The translations under genes were made by a program, and so were the position numbers. A DNA stretch of 64,000 nucleotides from Brachypterus glaber (taxonomy: Eukaryota; Arthropoda; Insecta; Coleoptera; Kateretidae): NCBI GenBank assembly GCA_958510825.1, contig OY294049.1:5022001-5086000 (forward strand). The letters run 5' to 3'. Below are positions 19,937 to 30,583 of this stretch, piece after piece. The number at the start of each line of letters is the position of its first letter. Within the stretch, counting starts at the first letter, position 1. The notes beneath the pieces were generated by a model. It worked only from the letters and a program-made list of their open reading frames with translations. It was not told the origin of the DNA and searched no databases.

Positions 19937-21252
19937 ATACCGGTTGTCACAAATCCAATGTACAGACCCCTTAACTTCTGTATTTCTGAAGTTAAAATTT
20001 TGAAATTTAGTACCTACAATGTACTTAAGGAATCACAACTTTTTACATATAAAACAACATTTTTCTACTTCCGGTTTTACCGAAAATGCTGACAAGTTTT
20101 ATATTTTACGTAACACATCCAAATGTCTTACATTTTTGGAATCTGGAAAATTTTCTGAAAACATTGATAACACATAAGTGACATTTTAAACGTCAAATTT
20201 TATTTTTATTTTTTTAACTATGGTCTGTTCAATTCAAACCTGTTGTAATAGTTATTTATGGTACTAGTGGGTAATTTTCGAGAGGGCAATATCGGTTTAC
20301 CCATGAGTGCCATACAAGATTTTTTCCAATAAATAGCTTAGGAATTCATATATTTATTAAAAATTTTAATGTCATTTACAAAAAAATAATTTGACAAGTG
20401 ACAGTTGAGTGGGTAAAATAAATAATTATCCACTCAATAAAGTAAACGCCACGCGGGGGTTATTATTGAGTTTATCTATTTAAAATAAAGCTGGTAATTG
20501 TCTTATTATCTGTATGTATTGGATAAAATAATTTTTTCTTAACTCGTATAATTCATTAGATTAGGAGGTTTTAAGCGACTCTTGAATTTGGTACCCATGT
20601 ACACTCATAGCACCATTTAAAAGTGCAAGAAATATGAAAACCACCCATGTGCTAACTTTTTATACAAGTGTAATAATTACTTTTTTTTTTCGCTTTGACT
20701 AATTTTTAATTAAAATTTAAAATTGGTAATTATTTGACTTGTATAAAAAGCGCATAGATCTAGTTAAAAAATTCAAACAAAATTAAAATAGAATTTGACA
20801 TTGGCAATGTCACTTATGTGGTATCAATGTCAGAAGCATCCCCTAAGTCCAGGACTTGTGTGGTCTAGTAGTAGAGGGAACTACCGGCTTTAATTGACTT
20901 TCGAACCAATATATTTAGGGAGTACGCCTTCGCCAAATTTCAATTATTAATTAACTGAAAAAGGCAATTGGCGCCAGTCAGGTTTGAACTCACGATCATT
21001 AGCTCAGTGTCAATGCTATATCGATGCCTTAGACCGCTGAGCTAAATCTCCCATGTAAGGCATTTAGATGTCGCACTTGAAATGTGAAAGTTGTCAGCAA
21101 TTCGTCCAGTAAAATCGGAAGTAGCAAAATGTTATTTTACATGTCAACAATTGAGGTTCCTTAAGTATATTATAGGTGCTAAAATTTAAAGTTTTATTTT
21201 AACAAACACAGAAGTTATGGGGGGTGTACACTGGATCTGTGACACCCGGTAT
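19937..21252. mobile_element. Long-terminal-inverted-repeat element, second copy
   Basis: This is the duplicate of 10,635-11,950, with the same ATACCGGTTGTCAC and GTGACACCCGGTAT ends and the same internal SINE. Identity comes from the block duplication, not from a separate insertion. Confidence 0.75.
20835..21053 (-). mobile_element. tRNA-derived SINE, second copy within duplication
   Basis: Base-for-base counterpart of 11,533-11,751, with the same A and B boxes on the minus strand and the same missing 3' tail. Confidence 0.8.
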
Positions 21253-22334
21253 TAGGCTTCCCAGCATATTCTGTTTAGGAAAAATAGTTGTTTTAGTTTA
21301 TTAAAAAAAAGTGTGTTAGTTCTGGGACACCCTGTATAATAGATATTCTCATTATTTTTTGAAAAAATATATGCATTTTAATAAAAAACCTCTAGAAATT
21401 GTTCGATTTTGGAAAAGTTTGAAGCATTTTTTTACAATCGTTGTTGTTGTTACAATCGACGTTGCTTATTGCAAAACCGAATAAAAACCGCTATTGGCAG
21501 CACTGCATACAGCTGATTTATTACTAGAAGTAGAAGAAAAAATCAAAGTATATTTACATCATTAAAAAAACTATTGTCTTACTTCTTTCTGTAACGGATA
21601 GTGCACAGTCACACAAGAAAAAAGGTCGGGTTCCCCAGACGAGACAAACATTTCTATACGTTTTTGGGGTCGCTGAATCTAAATCTGGGGTTGGTTTCAC
21701 TCTGTCAGTTTGCATTTCGTTGTTACTTCAAAAAAATTGATAGCTGGGATTTTTTTTTCAAAATTTTCATATTTTAAATCAGCGGTATCAAAAATAATAG
21801 TATGCAAAAATTTAGATTTAGAATTATCGATATAAGGCTTTAAAAGGCACATAATAACATCAACATGAAGTTTGTTTTTTGTAATAATTTTGGGTACATA
21901 TACAGGTGTATGGGTTCGCAAGTCGGATCCTTTAATTGACAAATGTTTGTGTGAAATAAGTATGAACTGTAGTCCATATTATGTGTATTAGTCAGACAAG
22001 GATAACACTTAATTTATTACTAACAAAAAAATCAATTTATATACGGGTAATTTTTTTTTTATATATTTGCTTTGATGTTCGATGTCATAAGAATAAAATT
22101 TTGCTTTGTTAAGCAACGTGGTTTTTGCGGAAATATAACAGTTAAATTCTTGCAAAAGTTACTAAAAAATATGCTATTATTCCCGGTAAACTTGTTTTAT
22201 ATTAAAATATGTTAATTTTTAGGCCGGGAAATAAGATAATAGTTGTTAATATTAAAAATTATATATATTCTATGACTTTTGGTTGACCTTTTGGTGCGTG
22301 TGCATAAAATAGATGCATTTCTCTAAAAAACGGG

Positions 22335-22573
22335 TACCGTCAAGTGGGGTGACTTCGGACGGTGTGGGTGACTTCGGACACTTTTTCGAAAAAATCTCTG
22401 AACCAAAGCAAGTGTGCACAAATTGTGGGGTTGTGTGCACAAGTTGTGGAATTGAAACCCACAACCTGTGCACAGAACCCCACAGCTTGTTCACACGTGC
22501 TTTTCTTCGGCCAGTTTTGCGAGAAAGTGTCAAAAGTCACCCACACCGTCCGAAGTCACCCCACTTGACGGTA
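22335..22573. mobile_element. Palindromic TA-flanked MITE, second copy
   Basis: Counterpart of 13,033-13,271 in copy 2 of the duplication, with ends TACCGTCAAGTGGGG and CCCCACTTGACGGTA. Frames read across it are by-products. Confidence 0.85.
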
Positions 22574-24023
22574 TCGAACAAAAATAATTTAAATTTAAAT
22601 ATTATTTGTTGGATTTACTCCATTGGGCAATAAATAAATAAATAAATAAATAAACTTTCGAGTTTGTCCATGTTTTTTATTATATTATTTTTTACAAATG
22701 ATTTTATACGTTAGATGGACGTGATTTTATGCAAAACGATGCTACTCCCAAAACACCGCACACTTTGTCATCCTATTTTCGCTTTATCTATAATGAACGT
22801 ATGTCTTCTGATTCTTCTAATGCTGTCGTCTTGTCATTATTAAGAAGAATATTCAACCTGAAAGAAACGCGATATACGAAACATAATATGTTATATAAGT
22901 ATATTAAAATTTATATATCAGGTACTGGTGAGTGTAGTTTGTATTGACATTAACTCACAAAAAATATGAGTGGATAATATTACTTAAGTACTACTCCTCC
23001 CATGTAACGCGGCGTAACATTTTTGAGGCCCCTCACCCCCCCATTTGTTACGTAACATTTTTTTTTACAAAAAGTAAAAAAATAAAAGGAAATTTTGCTT
23101 TATGGTTTAAAGCGGTTTTTAACCGGTTATTACTTCCGTGTTTTAACCCAAAACCGGTCTGATTTAACTTCCGCAACCGGTTAACCGAAAACCGGTTATT
23201 TGCTATGGTTTTCTATCTCTAATTTGTTTTTGTTTATAGGATTTAGTGAACTGTTAGCCACGCCGTGTGCAATAAAATTTGCAAGGAATCAGTCTCTTTA
23301 GGCCTAGATCATTGTTAAAAACGTGATCCAATAAACATTTTATAAGTTTTACGTAACATTTTTACTGACACCCCCCCTTTGTAACGTGGCGTAACATTTT
23401 CGATTTTTCATTATTTGACTGGATTATACCTATACAATTTTAATAAGATTTTTTTATTTATGTATCTATTTAAAAATAAACAGAATAAACTAGAAAAATA
23501 TCCATACCAAATATACATTACCGTTTTATGTTGCAAGATATGAAACATAAAAATAGAAACCTAGTACCTATATACTTTATGGGGAGAGCGTGGCTGGTTT
23601 TTAAATAGGGGTAGCACCAACCTACCAACAACAGTGGGATTATTCTGTATTTAAAAATGGTGCTCCTGGTGCCTCTAATCAGGGGGTAACAGAAGGACAA
23701 TTTATTTAAAAAATAAATAAATAATTTTTATATCATAATTTTTCCTATCGTTAAGATAAATTTTACCGCTAAAAACTTTAAATACAGAACGTCTATGATA
23801 CCAAAATAATTCGCAATTATTGTCAAAAATGAAAGTTGTTCAAAAACCGAGCATACTCTGCAAAACTCGGCAAAAACACTTTGGCAAAGAAAAATGTAGT
23901 TTGTATAAAACGTGTTTTCAAAGGCATTTTAAAACTGTTATCAAATTAACCACAAAAAGTCCAAACATTTTGTTAAGTTTTTCTTATATGATTTTAAAGA
24001 GTAAAAACCCCGCTCTAATGTAA

Positions 24024-25134
24024 GCTTAACGCTTTTAGCTTATATGATAATTTTCCTACAAGCATTTGAAAACCAGAAGAAAAAAAGTTTTTCAAGGGCA
24101 TTTTTTTCGAAACGGAAAAATATAGGGATTTGTTTTAAAGATATTCGGAATCAGCTAAAAAATACTATTGGAATCGTCTAGCAAAATATTCAGTATATTG
24201 TCAAAGACTCTGCAGAAGATTATTTAACATTATTTACCAAAAAAAAGTTTTCTGGATTTAGCTGTACATTGCTCTGTAATAGTATACAGTCTGCTACCCA
24301 TAATCAGATTTTTTTGTAGAGCTACATCATCTCATTAATTCTTCAGGACCCCGTGGGTGGTATCTTTGGAAAAAGCCACCCGGTATAATATTTCTAAAGT
24401 CACAGTGCAAAAGCAAACATTACATTACATCACGTGTCCTCCATTAGGTCTTCAAAGTGAGCTTGCTTTTAAATTTATTCCGTTCTAGTCCTCATTCTAT
24501 TTAAGTTAATTGTTCAAAAACTTTCGTATTTATCTTTGCCTACATTTTTTAATATCTATAAGAATAATAGGTATAGTAAGTAATTTGTTTGCTCTTACTG
24601 TTCACTTAAAGAATAATTTTAGTAAAAGAAATAATATCTATTTTAGAAAGATTCAGAATTAATTTAAAAATATAAGAAACGGAACTTTATCGCTTTTTGC
24701 CCCAATCTCTTTTTTGTCTAGTATTTTTTAAGTAGAGCCAACCTTTTTAAAAACAGGCATACAAGAGATTTCTCGTTGTTTTAAAAATAAAATACCAAGT
24801 AAAAAATGCACCAATAAAAATTGCAGGATCATTTTACATTAGAATTATCAAATAAGTTCCCATGTTTATTACCTGGCTATGAAAGTTATTTTTTTTTTCC
24901 ATTTATATAGAAAAAATGGCGTACTAAAATTTTCATATTTAATAACTGAAAACACTAGTTAGAAGTGATCTATTTTTTTGCAGTAAAAAAATGAGTTCAT
25001 TGTTGTACGCCGTAAAAAAAAGTTAGGAATCTTTGACTTTGATGACAGCCATACTTCAAATTTGTTTGTTTATTATGTAAACAGGTGGTTGACTCGAGAT
25101 TCTGTGCAAAAACCTTGTGTGAAATTGATTAAAA
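24024..25134. other. AT-rich DNA to the right of the duplication
   Basis: No gene seen. Near 24,340-24,395, CCCCGTGGGTGGTATCTTTG followed by GCCACCCGGTATAATA looks like the terminus of another element with the ACCGGGTG-type end found at 10,635 and 37,694. Its partner end was not located. Confidence 0.4.
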
Positions 25135-25262
25135 ATGATTGAAGAAGAATATATGGTTTATACACCTACAAATCTCTCCGAAATTGCAAATGCTACATTA
25201 GACAAGTTACCATCGAAATAGCGAAAAGTGTACAACTTAGCCTACAAAAAAATTTTGAAATG
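25135..25262 (+). pseudogene. Possible N-terminal fragment of a tyrosine-recombinase-like protein
   Basis: An ATG at 25,135 opens a frame reading IEEEYMVYTPTNLSEIANAT then LDKLPSK, a TAG at 25,219-25,221, RKVYNLAYKKILK in the same frame, and a TGA. The pattern of an acidic start, an Ala/Thr-rich helix, LPSK-x-RKVY and AYKK resembles the N-terminal DNA-binding region of insect Crypton/tyrosine-recombinase-like proteins, where Ser and Trp often sit at the two stop positions. Both stops are one base from those codons (TCG and TGG). Nothing further downstream is recognisable. This rests on recalled family pattern, not a search. A chance short frame is possible. Confidence 0.35.
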
Positions 25263-25355
25263 AAGGTTTAAGTTTATTTCGAAAGGGTTTTATTGGCCTA
25301 TTTTAATAAAAAACATACTTTATTACTGAATAAATTAAATTCGAAAAGTAATATT

Positions 25356-25360
<5 letters not shown>

Positions 25361-25391
<31 letters not shown>
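25361..25391. repeat. (TA)n microsatellite
   Basis: About 15 TA units, ending at the start of the palindromic element that follows. This fits an element inserted into, or expanding beside, a TA-rich target. Confidence 0.9.
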
Positions 25392-25392
<1 letters not shown>

Positions 25393-25393
<1 letters not shown>

Positions 25394-25562
25394 ATGCTTG
25401 AAGAAAAAATAGTATGTTTCACCCAGAGGAAAAGTGCTTTTTTTTACTCGTCTGTAGTTTCCGGATTCCGCTTCGCGTCGTCCGTAAATTCTACAGACTA
25501 GTAAAAAAAGCTTCACTTTTCCTCTTAGTAAAACAATATACTATTCTTTCTTAAAAGGCATC
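25393..25562. mobile_element. Palindromic MITE-like element, about 170 bp
   Basis: The left arm GATGCTTGAAGAAAAAATAG (25,393 on) with AGAGGAAAAGTGC is mirrored by GCTTCACTTTTCCTCTTAG and TATTCTTTCTTAAAAGGCATC. Arms are about 75 bp around a GC-richer loop (GGATTCCGCTTCGCGTCGTC). No coding. The loop resembles that of 45,844-45,954. Confidence 0.75.
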
Positions 25563-26723
25563 GTAAGTCTAAGTTGGAACTACAATGATTTTAGACATTT
25601 TATTTAAATTTCGCGCGGTTTTCAGCACCCCACCATAAATTATCGATATCCGCTAAGATTTGACAAGCGGATATCGTAAAATTTCCATTCTTTTTATTTT
25701 AACCTTCAAGCGAAGTAGAACAAAGTTATAATAGACGAGAGCTTATGATTTATCCAAGTACATTTTATAGTGAAACGGTGCTTCTAGTCTTAGGTAAGCT
25801 ATTAACGATTAGCCTTAAAGTATTAATTTAATAACAGAACCCGTTTTAATTAGTTTTCGTTTGTTTTAGATTTTATAACCACGTTTCCAACTCCTCGTCC
25901 CCGACAAGTTTGCACTTTCTTTTGGATTTTCTAGTACACTATTGCTAGAACCCACCAATAAAACATCATAGAGACGACCCACTGATTTTATTTATTATTT
26001 TCCTGTGGTGTTTTAACACAAGTCATTTTTAAATCACTGGCTGTGCATGAATATGACATAACTATGAAATAAAGACCAAATATCCAAAATTATTTCAATA
26101 CAGCTAAACAAACTTTTTTTTTTTTGGAAAAAAACCTTTTTATTTTGAAACAATCAAATTCTAAATAAATTTCGTTCTCTTTTAATATCAGAAAATATTG
26201 CTCTGCAAAAAATCAAACAAAATTTCCCTTTGCAAGACACGGTAAACAGATGGGGGCTTAGATTTATAGATGCACTTTATAAGATAGAATGGTGTCTATA
26301 GTTATAGCTACAAATTATAGCGGAAGTACAAACAGCTAGGACATTTGCTTTCAGAGTTTGCATGTAGGGTCACTCCATCCAGCGGTAGCTTGCTGCTTGC
26401 GGCTACGGTTTTCTGCACAGACAACCTTCGAATAATACGCAGTTCCCTTTGCCATCGCAACAGAATAGTCCTAATATTGTTATTGTAGGGTTATGTTCAG
26501 AGAAAGTATGATTATGGTTATCTTCTTTTAAAGGTTACCTATTATGTTAAAAGTCAAAATGTTTCAGCAATTAAATTTCATCTTAGATAAATTATTTTTT
26601 AATAAATATAATGTTTTATTTTTGGTATATAATATTTTAAATAATTTCTAATGGTTATTGTATCAACTTACTTATACCCATTTCAATAAATAAAACTAAT
26701 ATTAACAATTTATTATAATTATG
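25563..26723. other. AT-rich intergenic DNA, no gene seen
   Basis: No repeat or gene that I can support. A short GATATCCGCTAAG/CTTGTCAAATC-type inverted match near 25,640-25,675 (GATATCCGC... GCGGATATC) forms a small hairpin. Confidence 0.4.
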
Positions 26724-26909
26724 CAGAAACTTCTATAAGAGCGTTCGGGTTGGACAACCTTTTTACTCTTTTTCCTCTATGCTAACTTCATGACAACTGT
26801 CATTGAACCATATTTGATGACAATTGATATATATATATATATATATGAAGTTAGCAATGGGGTTGAGAGTAAAAAGATCGTTCAACCCGAACGCCTCTTA
26901 TATCTTCTG
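26724..26909. mobile_element. Palindromic MITE-like element, about 186 bp
   Basis: The ends CAGAAACTTCTATAAGAGCG (26,724 on) and CGCCTCTTATATCTTCTG (to 26,909) are inverted copies. GCGTTCGGGTTG and CAACCCGAACGC, then TTTTTACTC and GAGTAAAAA, continue the arms to about 60 bp. The centre holds a (TA)n run near 26,827-26,847 and a TGACAACTGTCATTG palindrome. Confidence 0.75.
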
Positions 26910-27544
26910 ATATTAGAGGTATTACTAATGATTTAAAAAGAATATATTTTAGAACTTTCACAATTTTTACACCACCACTATTATCCGTGTCTGATACCAA
27001 TTCGGGTGCGGTTCGCGTAATCCGTCTGAGGGGAATCCCTTATACGAGAGTAGCATAATACGTTTTAGGTATTAGTCACTGTGCTCTATTTCAGACAAGC
27101 AGAATACTACTACGTCCTAATTATTAGTTTGGTCACTTTACAGATTACTGGAAGATTCTTTTGTCTAAATCTTGGTACCAACTTTGTAAGCCTAAAACGA
27201 CTCTATCTTTGTGCTGTGCTGTGTGCTGTTAAACATAACCTAAAAAAAGGAACGGCGTGTTTCATTTGTTTAAAAGTTGTCTTTACCCTTACAAAAAACC
27301 GCCGCTGGATGGAGGAAACATATTTGTGTGTGCATACACAATCTGCCAAAGCTAGGAAATCGCCTGTTTGTCCCAGTCATTGCTGTTATAAAAAAAATAA
27401 AATTACTCAATTTTACACTAAGAAAAATTACGTTTTCCTGTTATTGAACCATTTAATTTATAAAAATATTTTTAGGCTGCCAGTCTCAAAAGAATATTTA
27501 TGAAATATACTTTTTTTTTTTAAGAAAATGGCATAATTTTTATG
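26910..27544. other. Intergenic DNA with an unsupported 140-codon frame
   Basis: A plus-strand frame at 27,081-27,503 is the longest here outside known elements. It has no recognisable motif, uneven composition and no support from neighbours, so I do not call it a gene. Confidence 0.4.
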
Positions 27545-27657
27545 CGGTCATTTTGGAGTGTTACGCCCATGTTAATGGCATAGGAAAATAGCGTTAAAGG
27601 AAGGTGGGGATCCAAAATGATTAAAATTTGCGTTATGTAATACTTAAACGTTCCCTA
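27545..27657 (-). mobile_element. Fragment of the MITE family at 30,441-30,583
   Basis: TTTTGGAGTGTTACGCCCAT then GTTAATGGCATAGGAAAATA and GCGTTATGTAATACTTAAAC match the 30.4-kb element in inverted form. One arm is partly replaced by AAAGGAAGGTGGGGATCC. It ends at ACGTTCCCTAA. Confidence 0.65.
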
Positions 27658-28265
27658 ATCCCAAAAAAAAAAAGTTATAGGGGGTTAAACTTTTTTTAAG
27701 AAATTAAAAAAAAAATTCGAAAACTTTTCGTTTTTTGTAAAGAGAAAAAAGTTTTTTTTTTGATTTTTTTTTCAAAAATATTCTTTTTTTTTTTAAAAGT
27801 TCAAAAAGTTTTTCGAAAAAAGAAAATAAAAAAAATACATTACATATCTTTACGGCTTGTTTTTATCTTGGATGTCTAAAAAATGTTGTATGCTTCATTG
27901 CCAAAACTATGTCTTTGCGCACAAATATCTATTACAGTAAAAATTGTAAAAATAGGGGCAAAATTAAAGGGTAATTACCTATTAAGATTAAACTGTAAAA
28001 TTAATATCATTGAAACCGAATTTTAAACTTCTGGTATCGATACGAGGAAATTAAATTGCACGTATCGATAGTATGAAATTAAATTATTATTGGCAGAGGT
28101 CAAAGGCCTATTATTGCTCAAGTATATACAGAAACATAGTAATAAATCAAGTATATACCGAAACATAGTATATAAATTGACAAAAGCCAATAAAAGAAAA
28201 CATCATATACGATTTAAACAATTCCGATACTGGTTAGAAAATTGTCATATTTGTTTTTAAAAGAA
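27658..28265. repeat. A/T homopolymer-rich repeat (R5) and AT-rich DNA
   Basis: Runs of A and T with TCAAAAA-type motifs fill 27,660-27,835, followed by ATTACATATCTTTACGGCTT then GTTTTT. The same order is seen at about 53,990-54,345 (ATTACATATCTTCACGGCTT). Nothing else is recognised up to 28,265. Confidence 0.45.
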
Positions 28266-29820
28266 TTAACACCAGTAGCAGACACGACATCGTTTGAAAG
28301 GGAATTCCAGTTCGTAAATACTCTGTTGGTAAAACAAATTTGGCGTATTTTCTCTTCTTAGTTTGTGCTGGTGGCCACGAAGCCTTGGGTCATTATTTGC
28401 CTCTAAAAGTTCACACAAAATTTCTCCAAAATGTCCCTTAAATATTCTGTATGTGAATATCATATCCCCCCTTTTTTTCTCTCTGAAAGTAGAGGTAAGT
28501 GGAGATTTTCAAGACGTTGATGGTACGGCAACTGTCTTAAGCTTGGGATATACTACGTTGCTCGACGTTGCACAGATTCTATTGCTTTTATATCCTTAAT
28601 AAGGTAGGAGACCATATTAGTACCGCATGTTCCAGTTGGGGTCGGATGTAGGACTTATATAGGGGTTTGAAAAGGTAGGATTGGGATTATTAAAAGTCTT
28701 GAACATAAGGTAGGAATTTTGGTTAGCTTTCTTAACAACGTGGTGACATGTATTGACCAAGATAAGTCAGATATGATAGTAACATCCAGATCTAATTTTC
28801 CATTTACACTATAGGTATATCGTTTAAAGTGTAGATGAACGAGGGTTATTTCGACCTAGCTATGTGTAAAACAGCACATTTGGTTATATTTAAAGGTATC
28901 AGCCATGCATCGCACCACTCTACAATATTATTAAGACTTTGCTGAATTTGATCTCTCTGCTGAAGGGGATTACCAAACATTTTGACATCATCAGCATCAA
29001 AATTTTGTAGAACAAGTATTGAATTGTCAAGATCCGAGGAATATATAAGAAACAATATTGGTCCCAAAACCGAGCCCTGCGGGAAGCCGGAAAGGACATC
29101 GTGCAGGGTAGAATATTCGAAACCAACACGCACCTTGAAATCGATACCCCCAAGCAACAAAGCCGTAACTCATATATTGTCATTTTTCAAGACAGCTAAA
29201 TTTCTAAAATATTTTTTTTTGTTATTTAAGGGTGGGTAAATAATTGAAGTGGAAAAGGAAGTCATGTGATACATCATTTGAAAGCTTATAAAATTCTCTA
29301 TTTAACTGTTTAAGTGTTAATTGTTTATTTACTGTTTGTTTCTGATAATATTCAAGTTTAGAATTTCTTACTTTAGTGATTTTAAGTAAACTTTTGCTTA
29401 AAGTGGACTGTTGAGAAACCTGAGTAGTACCACCATGTGTGTCTTTTTTCAAGGCGTTTACCTATAACTCAAAATGGGTCTAACTTGAGTTACATCCTTG
29501 TTGCTTGGGAGTGTCGAAATATCTATTACTCAGATACTTGTCAATCCATGCCAATAGAAGTCCTCTTATTCCAATATGCTTTAGCTTTTTTAATATCTGC
29601 ATTTTTTGTACTTTATCGAACGCCTTCATGAAATGTAAATATAAAATATCAACGGCTTTACCTTCGTCCAAGAGCTTCGTATAGTAGTTTAAACTAGTCA
29701 GTAGATTTGTGGTGGTTGACCTACCTTGAGTAAAGCCATGCTGTGTTTTTGACAAAACTTTACATTCTATAATAAACTTCATCAACTGGGCCACAATAAT
29801 TTTCTCAAAAATTTTAATAC
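28266..29820 (-). pseudogene. Decayed jockey/CR1-type reverse transcriptase with an insertion
   Basis: Read from 29,820 leftwards. One frame (29,480-29,794) carries LSKTQHGFTQGRST, a degenerate palm block LYLHFMKAFDKV (usually FLDxxKAFDxV) and IGIRG with YLSNR. The next (28,846-29,160) carries GFPQGSVLGPILFLIYSSDL and FDADDVKMF, where the catalytic YADD has become DADD. Further on, KPLYKSYIRPQLEHAVLIWS (about 28,600-28,670) and, after a shift of frame, IESVQRRAT. The C-terminal region follows as DPRLRGHQHKLRRE (28,330-28,385). Together these are the RT and post-RT regions of a non-LTR retrotransposon lacking its endonuclease half. It is disrupted by frameshifts and by the insertion at 29,145-29,513, so it cannot be functional. 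Confidence 0.85.
29145..29513. mobile_element. 369-bp terminal-inverted-repeat insertion inside the RT relic
   Basis: The left end ACCCCCAAGCAACAA then AGCCGTAACTCA mirrors the right end TGAGTTACATCCTTGTTGCT then TGGGAGT. TCGA lies on both sides (29,141-29,144 and 29,514-29,517), a likely 4-bp target duplication. The host reading frame is interrupted exactly here, between YLSNRYF and KVRVGF. No transposase. Parts of the interior (GTGATACATCATTTGAAAGC) resemble 2,910-3,040. Confidence 0.75.
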
Positions 29821-30440
29821 AAATTGGACGTTATCCGTGCTGGAAACTTTTTTTACATTGTATATAAAATAAAGCATAAAAAACACATATAAATAAGTAT
29901 TTTAATATAATATTGTTAAATAAATAAAACATCTAAAATTGTATATAAATTCATTTATAATTTTATTTTTATTTAAAATTTTTGCTAAACATAAAGTTAT
30001 AAATCTGCATTTTCCATTTGTGTTTGTTGGAATAATTTATTTAACATAAATGTGCTTCGATAACAATTGCAATTGCATATTATATTGATCTCAATTTATT
30101 TAAAGCTTGTAAAAACAAAAATGTTTATGTAATATTTACATTTAACATAGTAAAATAACCTTTTCATAAACATTATATACAGGATGTCCCAGCTAAGATA
30201 GATCAATCGTTTTTTGGCGTTTTTATTAAAGCTGTCGAAATAAAATTATGTCATGCAATATACATCTTTATTTCTGAGATACATTTTTTTAACTGTTGCT
30301 TTAAATAAAAATATAAAAAATGATTATAATATCAAATCATATTAATATTAAATTATTTCATTAAAAAACTATGATTTTTTTTTTAATAAAATTATTTTAT
30401 CAAGAAATTCATGAATTTTACTTTCTTACTTGATTTCAGT
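29821..30440. other. Very AT-rich intergenic DNA
   Basis: No gene seen. At 30,177-30,200, TATACAGGATGTCCCAGCTA resembles the TATACAGGGTGT terminus shared by several insect repeats. No partner was identified. Confidence 0.4.
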
Positions 30441-30583
30441 TAAGGGAACGTTCAAGTATTACGTAACGCAAATTTTTATCATTTTGTAACGCTATTTCCT
30501 ATACCATTGACATGGGCGTAACGCTCCAAAATGACCCCCACCCCCCCCCCAGGAGCGTTACGTAATACTTGAACGCTCCCTAA
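30441..30583. mobile_element. Palindromic MITE-like element, 143 bp
   Basis: The left end TTAAGGGAACGTTCAAGTAT then TACGTAACGC is mirrored by GCGTTACGTAATACTTGAAC then GCTCCCTAA. A GTAACGCTATTTCC/GGGCGTAACGCTCC block and a C-run occupy the centre. A related fragment is at 27,545. The segment just after it (GGGGTCGTTCATAAAATACG near 30,633) belongs to a similar but distinct insect repeat type. Confidence 0.75.

Larger units (their letters stand above)
19573..24023. repeat. 4.43-kb direct duplication, copy 2
   Basis: This copy begins within an (ATT)n run like copy 1 and ends at GCTCTAATGTAA (24,023). It then continues into different DNA, GCTTAACGCTTTT. It is near-identical to 10,287-14,721, with a 4-bp and a 10-bp insertion relative to copy 1 near 19,726 and 19,870. 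The left flank of copy 2 (Penelope 3' end) and the right flank (24,024 on) do not match the flanks of copy 1, apart from the shared (ATT)n. Confidence 0.95.

Noticed and set aside
27081..27503. 140-codon plus-strand frame
   Set aside because: Longest frame outside known elements, but no recognisable motif and no supporting neighbour or repeat. Probably chance.
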